Of a stretch of 64,000 nucleotides of DNA, positions 36,609 to 45,069 are shown one piece after another. The position numbers and the translations under genes were made by a program. The first letter of the stretch is position 1. Every line of letters starts with the position of its first letter. The stretch is from Maribacter algicola (lineage in GTDB: Bacteria > Bacteroidota > Bacteroidia > Flavobacteriales > Flavobacteriaceae): NCBI RefSeq assembly GCF_003933245.1, contig NZ_QUSX01000001.1:2108001-2172000 (forward strand). The letters are read 5' to 3'. The notes beneath the pieces are model-generated. The model searched no databases, had not been told where the DNA came from, and saw nothing but the letters and a program-made list of their open reading frames with translations.

Positions 36609-37514
36609 TTGCATAGTGAAAACCAATATCTGGAACTTCCGCTTCTAAAAGAAAAGGATGTTCGTATTGCCCTAAAGCGCGAGGATTTGCTTCACCCAAT
36701 GGTTTCCGGGAACAAGTATAGAAAATTAAAGTACAATTTAAAGGAGGCCCAACAATCAGGATACCGCAATGTATTGACTTTTGGTGGCGCCTACTCCAAC
36801 CATATTGCCGCTACAGCCTCCGCCTGTAAAATGCATAAACTAGGTTCAATTGGAATCATTAGGGGTGATGAACTATCTGGTCGTTGGCAAGAAAATCCCA
36901 CTTTAAAAATGGCTCATGAAAACGGCATGCGTTTCAAGTTTGTAGACCGGGAAACCTATAGAAAAAGAGAGGAATTGGATTTTTTGGTTTCCCTGCGTGA
37001 AGAGTTTGGTGAATTTTTCTTAGTTCCGGAAGGTGGCACCAATGCTTTGGCCATTAAGGGCTGTGGGGAAATTCTTGAAGAGGAGGATAAAGTATTCGAT
37101 ATAATCTGTGTTTGTGTGGGTACCGGCGGTACCATTGCAGGATTAATCAACACCGCGAACAATAATCAACAGGTTTTGGGGTTCCCTGTTTTAAAGGGGG
37201 ATTTTTTGGAAAACGATATAAAGGAACTTACCGAAAAACGAAATTGGAGTCTTGATTTGAACTACCATTTTGGGGGTTATGGTAAGATTAATGAAGAACT
37301 TGTTGCGTTTATAAATCAATTTAAGCAGCAAACCGCTATCCCCCTAGATCCAGTCTATACCGGAAAAATGATGTACGGGTTGTTAGATAGGGTCAAGAAT
37401 GATAATTTTGTACCCGGAACACAAATACTGGCCATACATACTGGAGGAATTCAGGGAGTACACGGCATGAATAAGGTGTTGTTAAAGAAAAAATTACCTT
37501 TGTTGGATATATGA
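36609..37514 (+). CDS. D-cysteine desulfhydrase/ACC deaminase-family PLP enzyme
   Basis: A 301-residue fold-type II PLP protein. Signatures are ALKREDLLHPMVSGNKYRKL with the PLP-binding Lys, LTFGGAYSNHIAATASAC, FLVPEGGTNALAIKGCGEI and VCVGTGGTIAGLI. It catalyses deamination or desulfhydration of D-cysteine-like or ACC-like substrates; the exact specificity cannot be read. There is no ATG before the conserved region, so TTG at 36609 is taken as the start, 5 bp after the previous stop. Confidence 0.88.
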   Translation: MHSENQYLELPLLKEKDVRIALKREDLLHPMVSGNKYRKLKYNLKEAQQSGYRNVLTFGGAYSNHIAATASACKMHKLGSIGIIRGDELSGRWQENPTLKMAHENGMRFKFVDRETYRKREELDFLVSLREEFGEFFLVPEGGTNALAIKGCGEILEEEDKVFDIICVCVGTGGTIAGLINTANNNQQVLGFPVLKGDFLENDIKELTEKRNWSLDLNYHFGGYGKINEELVAFINQFKQQTAIPLDPVYTGKMMYGLLDRVKNDNFVPGTQILAIHTGGIQGVHGMNKVLLKKKLPLLDI

Positions 37515-37550
37515 AATTGGCCATAAAATTAGAGGTTTCCTGCCGAGATG

Positions 37551-37568
37551 TCCCGATAGCTATCGGGA
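37551..37568. repeat. Perfect 18-bp palindrome TCCCGATAGCTATCGGGA, dispersed repeat
   Basis: Perfect inverted repeat in the 99-bp gap between the PLP enzyme and the glucosaminidase. A one-base variant occurs at 47692-47707. Probably a REP-like dispersed element of this lineage. As RNA it would fold into a stable hairpin. Confidence 0.65.
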
Positions 37569-37613
37569 TGGCGAATTGCATCTAACCTGTTTAAAAGAAA
37601 TGATTTTGAGTAG

Positions 37614-38459
37614 ATGAAAAAGAAAATTTTAGTGCTTTTGTTGTTGGCCATTGGTGTCGTTGGATGTAAATCCAAAAAAGCATATTCCGATAGACTCCGC
37701 ACCGAAAATGTAAGGGCAGAGAGCAGAAAATCCAATGGGGAAACCAAATCCTCCATAACGAAAGGAGATACTTCCATGCCCGAAGATTCCGGGAAATTTA
37801 TAAAGTTTAGGATAGAGACTATTGAGGAATATATAGATACGTTTTCGGAAATTGCGCAGCTTGAAATGAAGGCCTATGGTATCCCCGCCAGTATTACCTT
37901 GGCCCAAGGACTACTTGAAAGCGGTTATGGTAAAGGGGAATTGGCACTTAAGACCAATAACCACTTCGGGATCAAATGCCATACGGGATGGGAAGGAGAT
38001 TATGATTTTCATGATGATGATGCCAAAGGAGAGTGTTTTAGAAAGTATAACCACCCAATGTATTCCTTTAGGGACCACAGTATTTTTTTAACGACTCGAA
38101 GTCGGTATGCCTTTCTTTTTGACTACAAGCCCACGGATTATAAAAGTTGGGCACATGGACTTAAAAAGGCAGGATATGCTACCGATAAAAGATACCCCCA
38201 TAAATTGATCTATTTGATAGAAAAACACCAACTTTATACCTATGACGGTGGCAAATTGGATACAGGTTATGTTGATGATAGGGTCGTTGTAACCGATTCC
38301 GATGCAGTCCACATCGTTAAAAAGGGCGATACCCTCTATTCCCTTTCTAGAAGGTATTACGTATCCGTGGACGAATTGATGCGGATGAACAATCTAAGGG
38401 ATGCTGGACTATCCATTGGTCAAAAGCTATTGGTAAAATCCACTTCCATAAACAAATAA
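37614..38459 (+). CDS. Lipoprotein N-acetylglucosaminidase (GH73) with LysM
   Basis: A 281-residue lipoprotein (MKKKILVLLLLAIGVVGC, lipobox). The glucosaminidase domain (about 70-215) has AYGIPASITLAQGLLESGYG with the catalytic Glu, KTNNHFGIKCHTGW and DYKSWAHGLKKAGYATDKRY. A C-terminal LysM repeat reads VKKGDTLYSLSRRYYVSVDE, for peptidoglycan binding. It hydrolyses murein glycan chains. It is 3 bp before hemL, hence co-transcribed. Confidence 0.93.
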   Translation: MKKKILVLLLLAIGVVGCKSKKAYSDRLRTENVRAESRKSNGETKSSITKGDTSMPEDSGKFIKFRIETIEEYIDTFSEIAQLEMKAYGIPASITLAQGLLESGYGKGELALKTNNHFGIKCHTGWEGDYDFHDDDAKGECFRKYNHPMYSFRDHSIFLTTRSRYAFLFDYKPTDYKSWAHGLKKAGYATDKRYPHKLIYLIEKHQLYTYDGGKLDTGYVDDRVVVTDSDAVHIVKKGDTLYSLSRRYYVSVDELMRMNNLRDAGLSIGQKLLVKSTSINK

Positions 38460-38462
38460 CAG

Positions 38463-39746
38463 ATGATTTACAAAAGAAGTAGTGCACTCTTTGCGGAGGC
38501 AAAACAATATATACCAGGTGGAGTAAACTCACCGGTTAGGGCCTTTAAGGCGGTAGGGGGCGAACCTATTTTTGTAAAGGAAGCCAAAGGTGCCTATTTG
38601 TACGATGAGGACGGAAATAGATTGATAGATTATATCGCTTCTTGGGGACCCCTAATTTTGGGACATGCCTATGAGCCGGTTTTAAATGCCATTATCGATA
38701 AGGCCAAGAAGGGAACTTCCTTTGGTATGCCTACGGAAATTGAGACCGAACTGGCAAAGTTGGCCGTTTCCATGGTACCCAATATCGATAAAATCCGATT
38801 TGTGAACAGTGGAACGGAAGCCTGTATGAGTGCCGTACGATTGGCAAGGGGGTACACAGGTAAGGATAAAATTATAAAATTTGCCGGATGTTACCATGGG
38901 CATTCAGACTCCTTTTTGATTCAGGCAGGTAGTGGGGCGGTAACCTTCGGTAGCCCAAACAGTCCTGGGGTTACCCAAGGCACTGCAAAGGATACCTTGT
39001 TGGCCGTTTACAATGATTTGGAAAGTGTTTCACAACTTATAAAAGCCAATAAAGGCGAAATTGCTGCGGTTATCATAGAGCCGGTTGCCGGAAACATGGG
39101 CTGTATTATTCCTACTGATGGATTTATCCACGGCCTTAGGGCACTTTGTGATGAAAACGATATCCTTTTGATTTTCGATGAGGTCATGACCGGATTCCGA
39201 TTAGGAAGGGGAGGGGCTCAGGAGGTCCTGGGCATAAAAGCGGATATTTTATGTTTTGGAAAGGTTATTGGTGGCGGACTTCCCGTAGGCGCGTTTGCCG
39301 CTAATAATGAGATAATGGGATATTTGGCACCCGATGGACCAGTATATCAGGCCGGAACTTTAAGTGGTAACCCATTAGCCATGAGTGCCGGGTTGGCCAT
39401 GTTGACCGAACTCAATAACAATCCGGAGATATTTACCAGCCTTCAGGAAAAAACGGCCCATTTGCACATTGGCCTTTCCAAAGCTCTTGATAAAAAAGGA
39501 ATTCCGTATCAAATTAACCGATTTGGAAGTATGATTTCAGTTCACTTTACAGATGAACCTGTTATGGACTTTGCTACTTCGGCAAAAGGGAATAACGATA
39601 CATTTAAGAAGTATTTCCACGGTATGTTAGATCAGGGAATCTATTTGCCTCCATCCGCTTTTGAAAGCTATTTCCTCAATGACGCTTTATCCTATGAAGA
39701 TTTGGACGCAACTATTGAGGTGGTGGACAATTTGGACCTAAGTTAG
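38463..39746 (+). CDS. hemL: Glutamate-1-semialdehyde 2,1-aminomutase
   Basis: A 427-residue class III PLP aminotransferase. It starts [20 protein letters not shown], then [52 protein letters not shown] and the PLP Lys in [15 protein letters not shown]. It converts glutamate-1-semialdehyde to 5-aminolevulinate for heme. The length is as usual (about 427). Operonic with the upstream murein hydrolase. Confidence 0.97.
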   Translation: MIYKRSSALFAEAKQYIPGGVNSPVRAFKAVGGEPIFVKEAKGAYLYDEDGNRLIDYIASWGPLILGHAYEPVLNAIIDKAKKGTSFGMPTEIETELAKLAVSMVPNIDKIRFVNSGTEACMSAVRLARGYTGKDKIIKFAGCYHGHSDSFLIQAGSGAVTFGSPNSPGVTQGTAKDTLLAVYNDLESVSQLIKANKGEIAAVIIEPVAGNMGCIIPTDGFIHGLRALCDENDILLIFDEVMTGFRLGRGGAQEVLGIKADILCFGKVIGGGLPVGAFAANNEIMGYLAPDGPVYQAGTLSGNPLAMSAGLAMLTELNNNPEIFTSLQEKTAHLHIGLSKALDKKGIPYQINRFGSMISVHFTDEPVMDFATSAKGNNDTFKKYFHGMLDQGIYLPPSAFESYFLNDALSYEDLDATIEVVDNLDLS

Positions 39747-39748
39747 TA

Positions 39749-39985
39749 TTATTCCTCAGGAAGTGCGTTAAATTCCTCTCGTTTACTTTTAAACCAGTTT
39801 TGCATAGCTTCGGGAGATTGCATCATGGACTTCATATTCTCCATGGCCTTCAGGTGTGGTTCATCACCCTTCAGAAACATTTCTGTTCCATGTTTTTTGC
39901 TCAGTTCAGCCATTTCCTCAAAATTTTCAGCTTGGAATTTTTGCTCACAAGCGCCTCCCAATTGTCTGCATGTCATAGTTTTCAT
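39749..39985 (-). CDS. DUF1059-like small protein
   Basis: A 78-residue protein from ATG 39985 (an open extension upstream lacks family similarity): MKTMTCRQLGGACEQKFQAE, NFEEMAELSKKHGTEM, GDEPHLKAM. This pattern of CRxLGG and HGxEM is DUF1059. It converges on hemL with a 2-bp gap. Cytoplasmic; function unknown. Confidence 0.85.
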   Translation of the reverse strand: MKTMTCRQLGGACEQKFQAENFEEMAELSKKHGTEMFLKGDEPHLKAMENMKSMMQSPEAMQNWFKSKREEFNALPEE

Positions 39986-40013
39986 AGCAATAGATTTACG
40001 TATTAAAAAAGGT

Positions 40014-40298
40014 CTAACTTCCTGCGAAAGGTGTACCAAAAACACCCACGGCCAACTCTGCCCAAACCATAAGAAAAAGTACGAGTAGGGCTATTATAAA
40101 AGCAACACGAAATTTTGGTCCTATTTTCAGAAGAATAAAATTGATTCCTAGTCCTACGGCGAATAAAAGTAGGCCACCTATTACAAAATCACTCAGGCTC
40201 CAAGTAACTTCGTTGGAAAATTGCATACCAACAAAAGGAACTAAGAGTAAAGTCAATGGGGCTAGCATGTTTAGGAGTTGTTTTTTTGGAAGCGTCAT
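40014..40298 (-). CDS. Small multi-pass membrane protein
   Basis: A 94-residue protein with three hydrophobic segments: LAPLTLLLVPFVGM, FVIGGLLLFAVGLGINFILL and VAFIIALLVLFLMVWAELAV. No recognised domain. It is on the same strand as the DUF1059 gene and ends 28 bp upstream of it, probably co-transcribed. Function unknown. Confidence 0.8.
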   Translation of the reverse strand: MTLPKKQLLNMLAPLTLLLVPFVGMQFSNEVTWSLSDFVIGGLLLFAVGLGINFILLKIGPKFRVAFIIALLVLFLMVWAELAVGVFGTPFAGS

Positions 40299-40408
40299 CT
40301 TAGATTACTTTATATCTAAAGTATAAATTTTTTCTTTTGGTCAGTTTGTCTGGTGCACAAAACTATTTAATAAAATTATTGAAAATCAATTAGATACAAT
40401 AATATTCT

Positions 40409-41173
40409 CTAGTCCAATTCCTTTGAAATAGTATCCAAAATAGAATCCAAGTACTGCAGTAGGGGTTGATAGTGGATATCCCCAGTGGCACGACTTGTAA
40501 CTATAAACATTAAGAGTTTATTTTCAAATTCCCTGGAGGACAGTAAACCTAGATTGGACTTAGGTTCGTCTCCTAGGGCCAAACCCATTTCAGCATAAAT
40601 ACCGACGTCCTTAAAAACGGTCTCCAGACTATATTGGTTGGTCCTGAACATATCCAGCAAATTTTCCCGCTGTAGCAATAAGTCCTTTTCTTGCCTAGAA
40701 ATATCCTCAAGGGTAGCAAACCAATTGGTAAGCATAATTCTTAGGTCGGTATTCTTGATATTTTTTAGATTCCCAGAGTTGATAATTTCGTTTAGCAGTG
40801 AGTTGTTAGGGTTAAAGGCAATATCAGAAACAAATGTTTGAAACAGAAGTTTGGAAAATTCCTGTTCTGAAGGAAGCGAGTCCTTCAAATTCGTTAGGGC
40901 CAATAGTTTTTTAGCGCCTTCAATATTCTGTTCGTTAATGGTCAGGAGTTCCGTTAACTTGGACTTACTGGTCAAAAATTCTTCTTTTAAGCCTTGAAGG
41001 TAAGTCTGTTCCGTTTTTTTCTCTAGGTTTTTTTGGTTTTTATTATTGATGGCCAGAGCAATAAGTATCCCAATGACCACAAGTACAATTTCCCCCAAAG
41101 CATAGGCCAGATATCGACCTACCTTCTTTTCTGTCAATAGTTTTTGTCTGGTTTTTCTAAAGAATTTTATCAT
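40409..41173 (-). CDS. DUF6090-family membrane protein
   Basis: A 254-residue protein with a short cytoplasmic N-terminus (KFFRKTRQKLLTEKKVGRYL), one membrane helix (YALGEIVLVVIGILIALAIN) and a periplasmic helical domain with KTEQTYLQGLKEEFLTSKSK. The GEIxLVVxGILIALxIN helix is diagnostic for DUF6090. It starts 6 bp after the cyclase gene stop, so it is co-transcribed and may be involved in the same signalling. Function unknown. Confidence 0.88.
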   Translation of the reverse strand: MIKFFRKTRQKLLTEKKVGRYLAYALGEIVLVVIGILIALAINNKNQKNLEKKTEQTYLQGLKEEFLTSKSKLTELLTINEQNIEGAKKLLALTNLKDSLPSEQEFSKLLFQTFVSDIAFNPNNSLLNEIINSGNLKNIKNTDLRIMLTNWFATLEDISRQEKDLLLQRENLLDMFRTNQYSLETVFKDVGIYAEMGLALGDEPKSNLGLLSSREFENKLLMFIVTSRATGDIHYQPLLQYLDSILDTISKELD

Positions 41174-41179
41174 AAGTAA

Positions 41180-42280
41180 TTACTTCGGATTAATTTTTTG
41201 GACCTTGACCAAGGTTAAGGATTCATTCTTTCCTTTTAAGGAAACTTCCCCAATTTCCGAAAAAACAAAGCCTTTATCAAAATCAAGAAGTTTCGCCAAT
41301 TCCTGGGAAAGCAATAAATCTGAATTATAGGTATTGCAGGCATCTTGTATTCTTGCCGTTGTATTCAAAACATCCCCTGAAAAAACGATTTCCTTTTTTA
41401 AAGCCCCTATTTCCCCTGTGGTTACTTCCCCATAGTGCATACCTCCCTTAAAACTAGGGATATAACCATAGTTTTCAAGAAAGAATTCGGTATTTGCCTG
41501 AAGAGCCTTTTTCATTTCAAAAAAGGTACGAAGGCAGTTATTTTCCTTAATTCCTGTTTTATACGCCCAGGTTATTACGATTTCATCACCAATATACTGA
41601 TACACATCCCCGCCAAATTTTATAATGGGGTCTTCCAGGCAATCATAATAGTCCCTTAAAAAGGAAAAGTACTTCTTAGTCCCCAGTTTTTCTGCTATGG
41701 CAGTGGAGTCCTTCATATCCGTAAACAAAAATATGCGATGCTCTTCCTTTGGCCTATGGTATTTTCCTATTATGAAGTTTTGCAATACTCCATGGCCTAA
41801 GTTGTCACTTATCTCGGCATAAATTAGCGAAATAAATAAGGAGGCCGATAGTTGGACCAAAGTACTTAAATGCACCGTGCTGAATAGGAAATCCATATAG
41901 CGTTGCCAAATCGTAGCTGAAAATAAATGCACACCAAGCTCTATACTCGACGCAATGGGGTATAATACCAACATGATCAGTGAGAATAATATCAGGTAAA
42001 AAAATAATTTGAACAAGACCTTTTTGTAGAAGGGTTTTCTAATAAATAGTTTGTTCAAAAAGGTCAGTTCCAGATACCCAACGACCATCCCGACCAAGAA
42101 AACGGCCAAACTAGCAAATAAAAAAATTTTCGGGGTTACCTCAATAGCCTCTTGTTGCGAAGCCTTGGCATCAATGAGTGCCGTTTGTTCAATAAATAGA
42201 AATAGCCACCCCAATAGTGTCCAGATAATACCAAAGGATAGAATTTTTCTAGATTTTCGTTTGGTTTTATAGGAAAGCAA
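41180..42280 (-). CDS. Class III adenylate/guanylate cyclase, membrane-bound
   Basis: A 366-residue protein. The N-terminal half has about four to five membrane segments (IIWTLLGWLFLFIEQ, IFLFASLAVFLVGMVVG, VLFKLFFYLILFSLIMLVLY). The C-terminal class III catalytic domain (from about 175) has RIFLFTDMKDSTAIAEKLG (metal Asp), VYQYIGDEIVITW (second metal Asp), GGMHYGEVTTGEIG and LNTTARIQDACN (Asn/Arg transition-state residues). The usual substrate Lys of the QYIGD motif is Gln. It makes cAMP or cGMP. The start is a TTG. A DUF6090 gene follows in the operon. Confidence 0.88.
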   Translation of the reverse strand: MLSYKTKRKSRKILSFGIIWTLLGWLFLFIEQTALIDAKASQQEAIEVTPKIFLFASLAVFLVGMVVGYLELTFLNKLFIRKPFYKKVLFKLFFYLILFSLIMLVLYPIASSIELGVHLFSATIWQRYMDFLFSTVHLSTLVQLSASLFISLIYAEISDNLGHGVLQNFIIGKYHRPKEEHRIFLFTDMKDSTAIAEKLGTKKYFSFLRDYYDCLEDPIIKFGGDVYQYIGDEIVITWAYKTGIKENNCLRTFFEMKKALQANTEFFLENYGYIPSFKGGMHYGEVTTGEIGALKKEIVFSGDVLNTTARIQDACNTYNSDLLLSQELAKLLDFDKGFVFSEIGEVSLKGKNESLTLVKVQKINPK

Positions 42281-42390
42281 ATCTGGTAATTTAGGATGAT
42301 GTTGGTAAAACTGAAATCCCTTTCAATTTAATGATTCTTTTGGAATAGGATATATGGAGCCTTAGGGTATGAGTAGGAAGTTTTACTATT

Positions 42391-43308
42391 TCACCCTATT
42401 AACAGCACAACATTTCCCTTTTTGCGACCTTGTTCCACATAACGGTGAGCTTCTATAACTTGGTCCATGGGAAATACTTTATCTATTGTGGCATCGTACT
42501 GTTCCATTTCAAATAGCTCTTTCAGTTTTTCCAATTGGCTTCTAGCCTCTGAAGCAACTTCCATACCTTCAACGGTCTTGAAAACCCCATCCTTCTCCAA
42601 CAAGGACCTACACTTTTTCTTTGAGGCCTTTCCAACTGCATCAAAAACAATATCGTATTTGGATGTATGTTCCTCGAACTCCCCTTGGTCGTAGAAAAGC
42701 ACTTTGTTCACGCCCAATTTTTCTATGAATGCTATACCCCGGGTGCTGCACACCGCGGTAATATCGGCATTGTGAGATTGTGCAATTTGAACGGCCGCTG
42801 TTCCAACAGAGCCGGTCGCCCCATAAATTAGGACTTTTATGTTAGACTTTTTTGCTATTCCCGCTTTCTCCAAAAAATAAATGGCAGATTGCCCGCCAAA
42901 AATAATGGCAGCGGACTCTTCATGCGTCGCATTCATGGGGGCCAGGGTTATATTGGCTTTTTCATTTATGACGATATACTCCGCATTGGTGCCAAACTTT
43001 AATCCAGTCATTCCAAAGACATTTTCGCCAATCTTAAAGTGGGTGACCTTACTACCAACCGCTTCAACCCTACCCGAAAAAACGGTTCCTAAAATAGGTT
43101 TTCTGGGTTTGGTGAAACCAATGACCATTCGCATGACCAGTTTCATGATCCCTTTTACTTTGAGCCCTCGTATCCTAACATCTGCCGAATTGATTGCAGT
43201 TGCCATTATTTTGACCAGAACTTCATCGTCCTTGGGAACAGGTTTGGGTAAGGTAACTGTTTTTAATACCTCCGGCGGTCCATATTTTTGACAGATTATC
43301 GCTTTCAT
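42391..43308 (-). CDS. MDR-superfamily NAD(P)H:quinone-type oxidoreductase
   Basis: A 305-residue zinc-free medium-chain dehydrogenase. GroES-like N-terminus (YGPPEVLKTVTLPKPVPKDD), then Rossmann domain (VLIYGATGSVGTAAVQIAQS) and FDAVGKASKKKC. The start is at ATG 43308 because the open extension to 43401 overlaps the upstream membrane-protein gene (43353-43862). It probably reduces quinones or enones with NADPH; the substrate is not readable. Confidence 0.9.
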   Translation of the reverse strand: MKAIICQKYGPPEVLKTVTLPKPVPKDDEVLVKIMATAINSADVRIRGLKVKGIMKLVMRMVIGFTKPRKPILGTVFSGRVEAVGSKVTHFKIGENVFGMTGLKFGTNAEYIVINEKANITLAPMNATHEESAAIIFGGQSAIYFLEKAGIAKKSNIKVLIYGATGSVGTAAVQIAQSHNADITAVCSTRGIAFIEKLGVNKVLFYDQGEFEEHTSKYDIVFDAVGKASKKKCRSLLEKDGVFKTVEGMEVASEARSQLEKLKELFEMEQYDATIDKVFPMDQVIEAHRYVEQGRKKGNVVLLIG

Positions 43309-43352
43309 CCTGTTGTCATTTTTTATATAGGTATTTTTTGGCTCTCCATTTT

Positions 43353-43862
43353 TCAGAACAAGAGTTTTAAGATTCGCACGAATTTGTAAATCAAAAAACA
43401 TAGAAGCATTAAAACCAAACCGACAATAATAGGCAGTATACCTCCAAACGTAAAAAGCATTCCAATTACAAAACCCAACAGGTATTCCGGTAAATGGAGC
43501 CGTTTAAAAAGAGCAATGGGAAGGGGCAAAAGAATATAGTATTGGAGGAATTCATCCAACTTGAATTCCCATAACAAGGAAGCTAGAGCCCCAAAAAGGA
43601 AGGCTGCCAGAAAACGACGTATTACCGTATTTTCGATTCCTTGGTTCTTGTTCTGTCTTTCTAATATTACGGAAAGGGAAATCCATGCTAAGGTAGGCAG
43701 GGTCAATAAACCCCACCAATTGGAAATACCTGGCAAATCCTTCCTTGCCAGCAAATGGTGCGTAATCACTCCGCCATTGTACTTTTCCCAAAGTATACAA
43801 AGTAATGCGAGAAGACCTGTGCCCAATACTACTTTGAACTTGTTTTTTCGTAAAAGAATCAT
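43353..43862 (-). CDS. Multi-pass membrane protein, hypothetical
   Basis: A 169-residue protein with about five hydrophobic segments (KVVLGTGLLALLCILW, GLLTLPTLAWISLSVIL, FLAAFLFGALASLLWEF, YLLGFVIGMLFTFGGILPII, IVGLVLMLLCFLIYKFV). No recognised family. Operon with the oxidoreductase downstream. The start is immediately preceded by a simple-sequence repeat (43863-43902), so expression could be phase- or slip-regulated (inference). Confidence 0.75.
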   Translation of the reverse strand: MILLRKNKFKVVLGTGLLALLCILWEKYNGGVITHHLLARKDLPGISNWWGLLTLPTLAWISLSVILERQNKNQGIENTVIRRFLAAFLFGALASLLWEFKLDEFLQYYILLPLPIALFKRLHLPEYLLGFVIGMLFTFGGILPIIVGLVLMLLCFLIYKFVRILKLLF

Positions 43863-43902
43863 GTTTGTTTGATTGTTTGATTGTTTGATTGATTGATTGA
43901 TG
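43863..43902. repeat. Simple tandem repeat (TTTGATTG units) at 5' end of membrane-protein gene
   Basis: About 40 bp composed of TTTGATTG and TTGA units, immediately upstream of the ATG at 43862. On the minus strand it reads CAATCAAACAATCAAACA. Copy number could slip during replication and alter leader length or promoter spacing. Confidence 0.65.
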
Positions 43903-44059
43903 AATTTCTTATAGGACGTAAACAGGGCCTTTTTGTTACGTTTTTGTATTAAATCCTTGGCTTATATTTAAGCGCACCTTTACGGCCAGGTTCTTTTGAA
44001 CAATGATTTGAAAAAGAGTTTCAAAATATCATAAACTTTTGTTTTTGTATATCCACAAA

Positions 44060-44090
44060 AAAAGACCCTGCTATTAAAACAAGGTCTTTT
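44060..44090 (-). terminator. Intrinsic terminator after Spy-like gene
   Basis: AAAAGACC (44060-44067) and GGTCTTTT (44083-44090) form a stem with a 15-base loop and A/T runs on both sides. It lies 26 bp downstream of the Spy-like gene stop. Confidence 0.7.
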
Positions 44091-44115
44091 CCTAACAATC
44101 AACTAACTAAACAAC

Positions 44116-44556
44116 CTATTTTTTCTCCGCCCTATATTTGCGGTCCTTTCCTTTTGCATGTTTTCCCCTTTTGGCACGTATTTTTTCCCATTTGGCATAT
44201 TGTGCGTCATCAAGGATCGCTTTCATTTCCTCCTTATGGGCGATCTGATTATCCAGACGTTCGTTTTGTAGGGCGAACTTCTCATCATCTGATAAAGATT
44301 CCCCGCTTTCCCTTCGGGCTTTGTGGGCCTCCATCTTGGCCTTCCTCTCGGCCGCATTTTTGGCGAACATTTCCTGTAATTTGGATTGCTGGTCTTCGGT
44401 AAGGTCCAAGGCCAAAGTCATTCTTTTGGTCTGAAGTGTTGCCATTTGCTGAGGAGTTAAATCCGCCATATGTCTCCTACCTTCTTTTCTGTTCTGTTCT
44501 TGCGCCATGGCAGTAATGCCTACCAATAAAAGGGCCGCTAATACAACTTTTCTCAT
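44116..44556 (-). CDS. Spy/CpxP-like LTxxQ periplasmic protein
   Basis: A 146-residue secreted protein from ATG 44556: signal peptide MRKVVLAALLLVGITAMAQ, then helical and charged with ADLTPQQMATLQTKRMTLAL and LTEDQQSKLQEMF. The repeated LTxxQ motif places it in the Spy/CpxP fold (extracytoplasmic chaperone or metal-responsive stress protein). The length matches the family. Lys- and Glu-rich, basic C-terminus (KHAKGKDRKYRAEKK). Confidence 0.88.
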   Translation of the reverse strand: MRKVVLAALLLVGITAMAQEQNRKEGRRHMADLTPQQMATLQTKRMTLALDLTEDQQSKLQEMFAKNAAERKAKMEAHKARRESGESLSDDEKFALQNERLDNQIAHKEEMKAILDDAQYAKWEKIRAKRGKHAKGKDRKYRAEKK

Positions 44557-44670
44557 CACGTTATTTTTTATGGATTTTGTAGATAGGACAAATTGCAACT
44601 CGAAAGGTTTAAAATGTGGTCACCATTTAAGAGGAATTTAACTACACTTGTACGATTGGGGCAAAAAAAA

Positions 44671-44693
44671 AGCGCGACAAATAAAGTCGCGCT
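44671..44693 (-). terminator. Intrinsic terminator after 59-aa gene
   Basis: AGCGCGAC (44671-44678) and GTCGCGCT (44686-44693) form a very stable stem. On the minus strand it is followed by TTTTTTTTT. It lies 24 bp after the small gene's stop at 44717. Confidence 0.85.
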
Positions 44694-44716
44694 TTTATAT
44701 ATTTTAGTTGATGTTC

Positions 44717-44896
44717 TTATTGGACAGCTTCGTTGCTGATATTTTCAGAAAAAGGTTCTACAACGATATCAGCTTTGGCCATTTCTTCATTTTGAGGTAC
44801 CAATTGACCGGATTCACCATTAATTTGAAAATGATAGAACACGGCAGCGATGATAAAACAACTTAGGTAGATTAGGCTTTTGATTTTATTATTCAT
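44717..44896 (-). CDS. 59-aa membrane-anchored peptide, hypothetical
   Basis: Minus-strand ORF starting at ATG 44896: MNNKIKSLIYLSCFIIAAVF forms an N-terminal membrane segment. The rest, GQLVPQNEEMAKADIVVEPF, is acidic. It has its own terminator 24 bp downstream and AT-rich flanking sequence, so a real small gene is plausible. Family not recognised. Possibly a small envelope peptide. Confidence 0.6.
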   Translation of the reverse strand: MNNKIKSLIYLSCFIIAAVFYHFQINGESGQLVPQNEEMAKADIVVEPFSENISNEAVQ

Positions 44897-44947
44897 GATT
44901 TGGGGGTTTTGATAATTTTGATTCTAAACTATAAAATAAGAACGTAC

Positions 44948-44980
44948 AAAAAAGCCCATTGTTGTGAAACGGGCTTTTTT
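44948..44980. terminator. Intrinsic terminator after metalloprotease gene
   Basis: AAAAAAGCCC (44948-44957) and GGGCTTTTTT (44971-44980), with T-runs on both sides. It lies 90 bp downstream of the metalloprotease stop and would end that minus-strand transcript. Confidence 0.8.
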
Positions 44981-45069
44981 TGATGGCAAATACAATTCTA
45001 ATGTGGTAAAACGAATATTTTCGTCGGATTTTTTGGTATTTGGTCGATGATGGCAAAAAACACCATTTT

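Noticed and set aside
43309..43401. Longer start for the MDR oxidoreductase
   Set aside because: It overlaps the membrane-protein gene (43353-43862) and the family begins at MKAIICQKYGPPE.
43863..43902. CRISPR array
   Set aside because: Units are 8 bp, contiguous and without spacers; no cas genes are present in the window.
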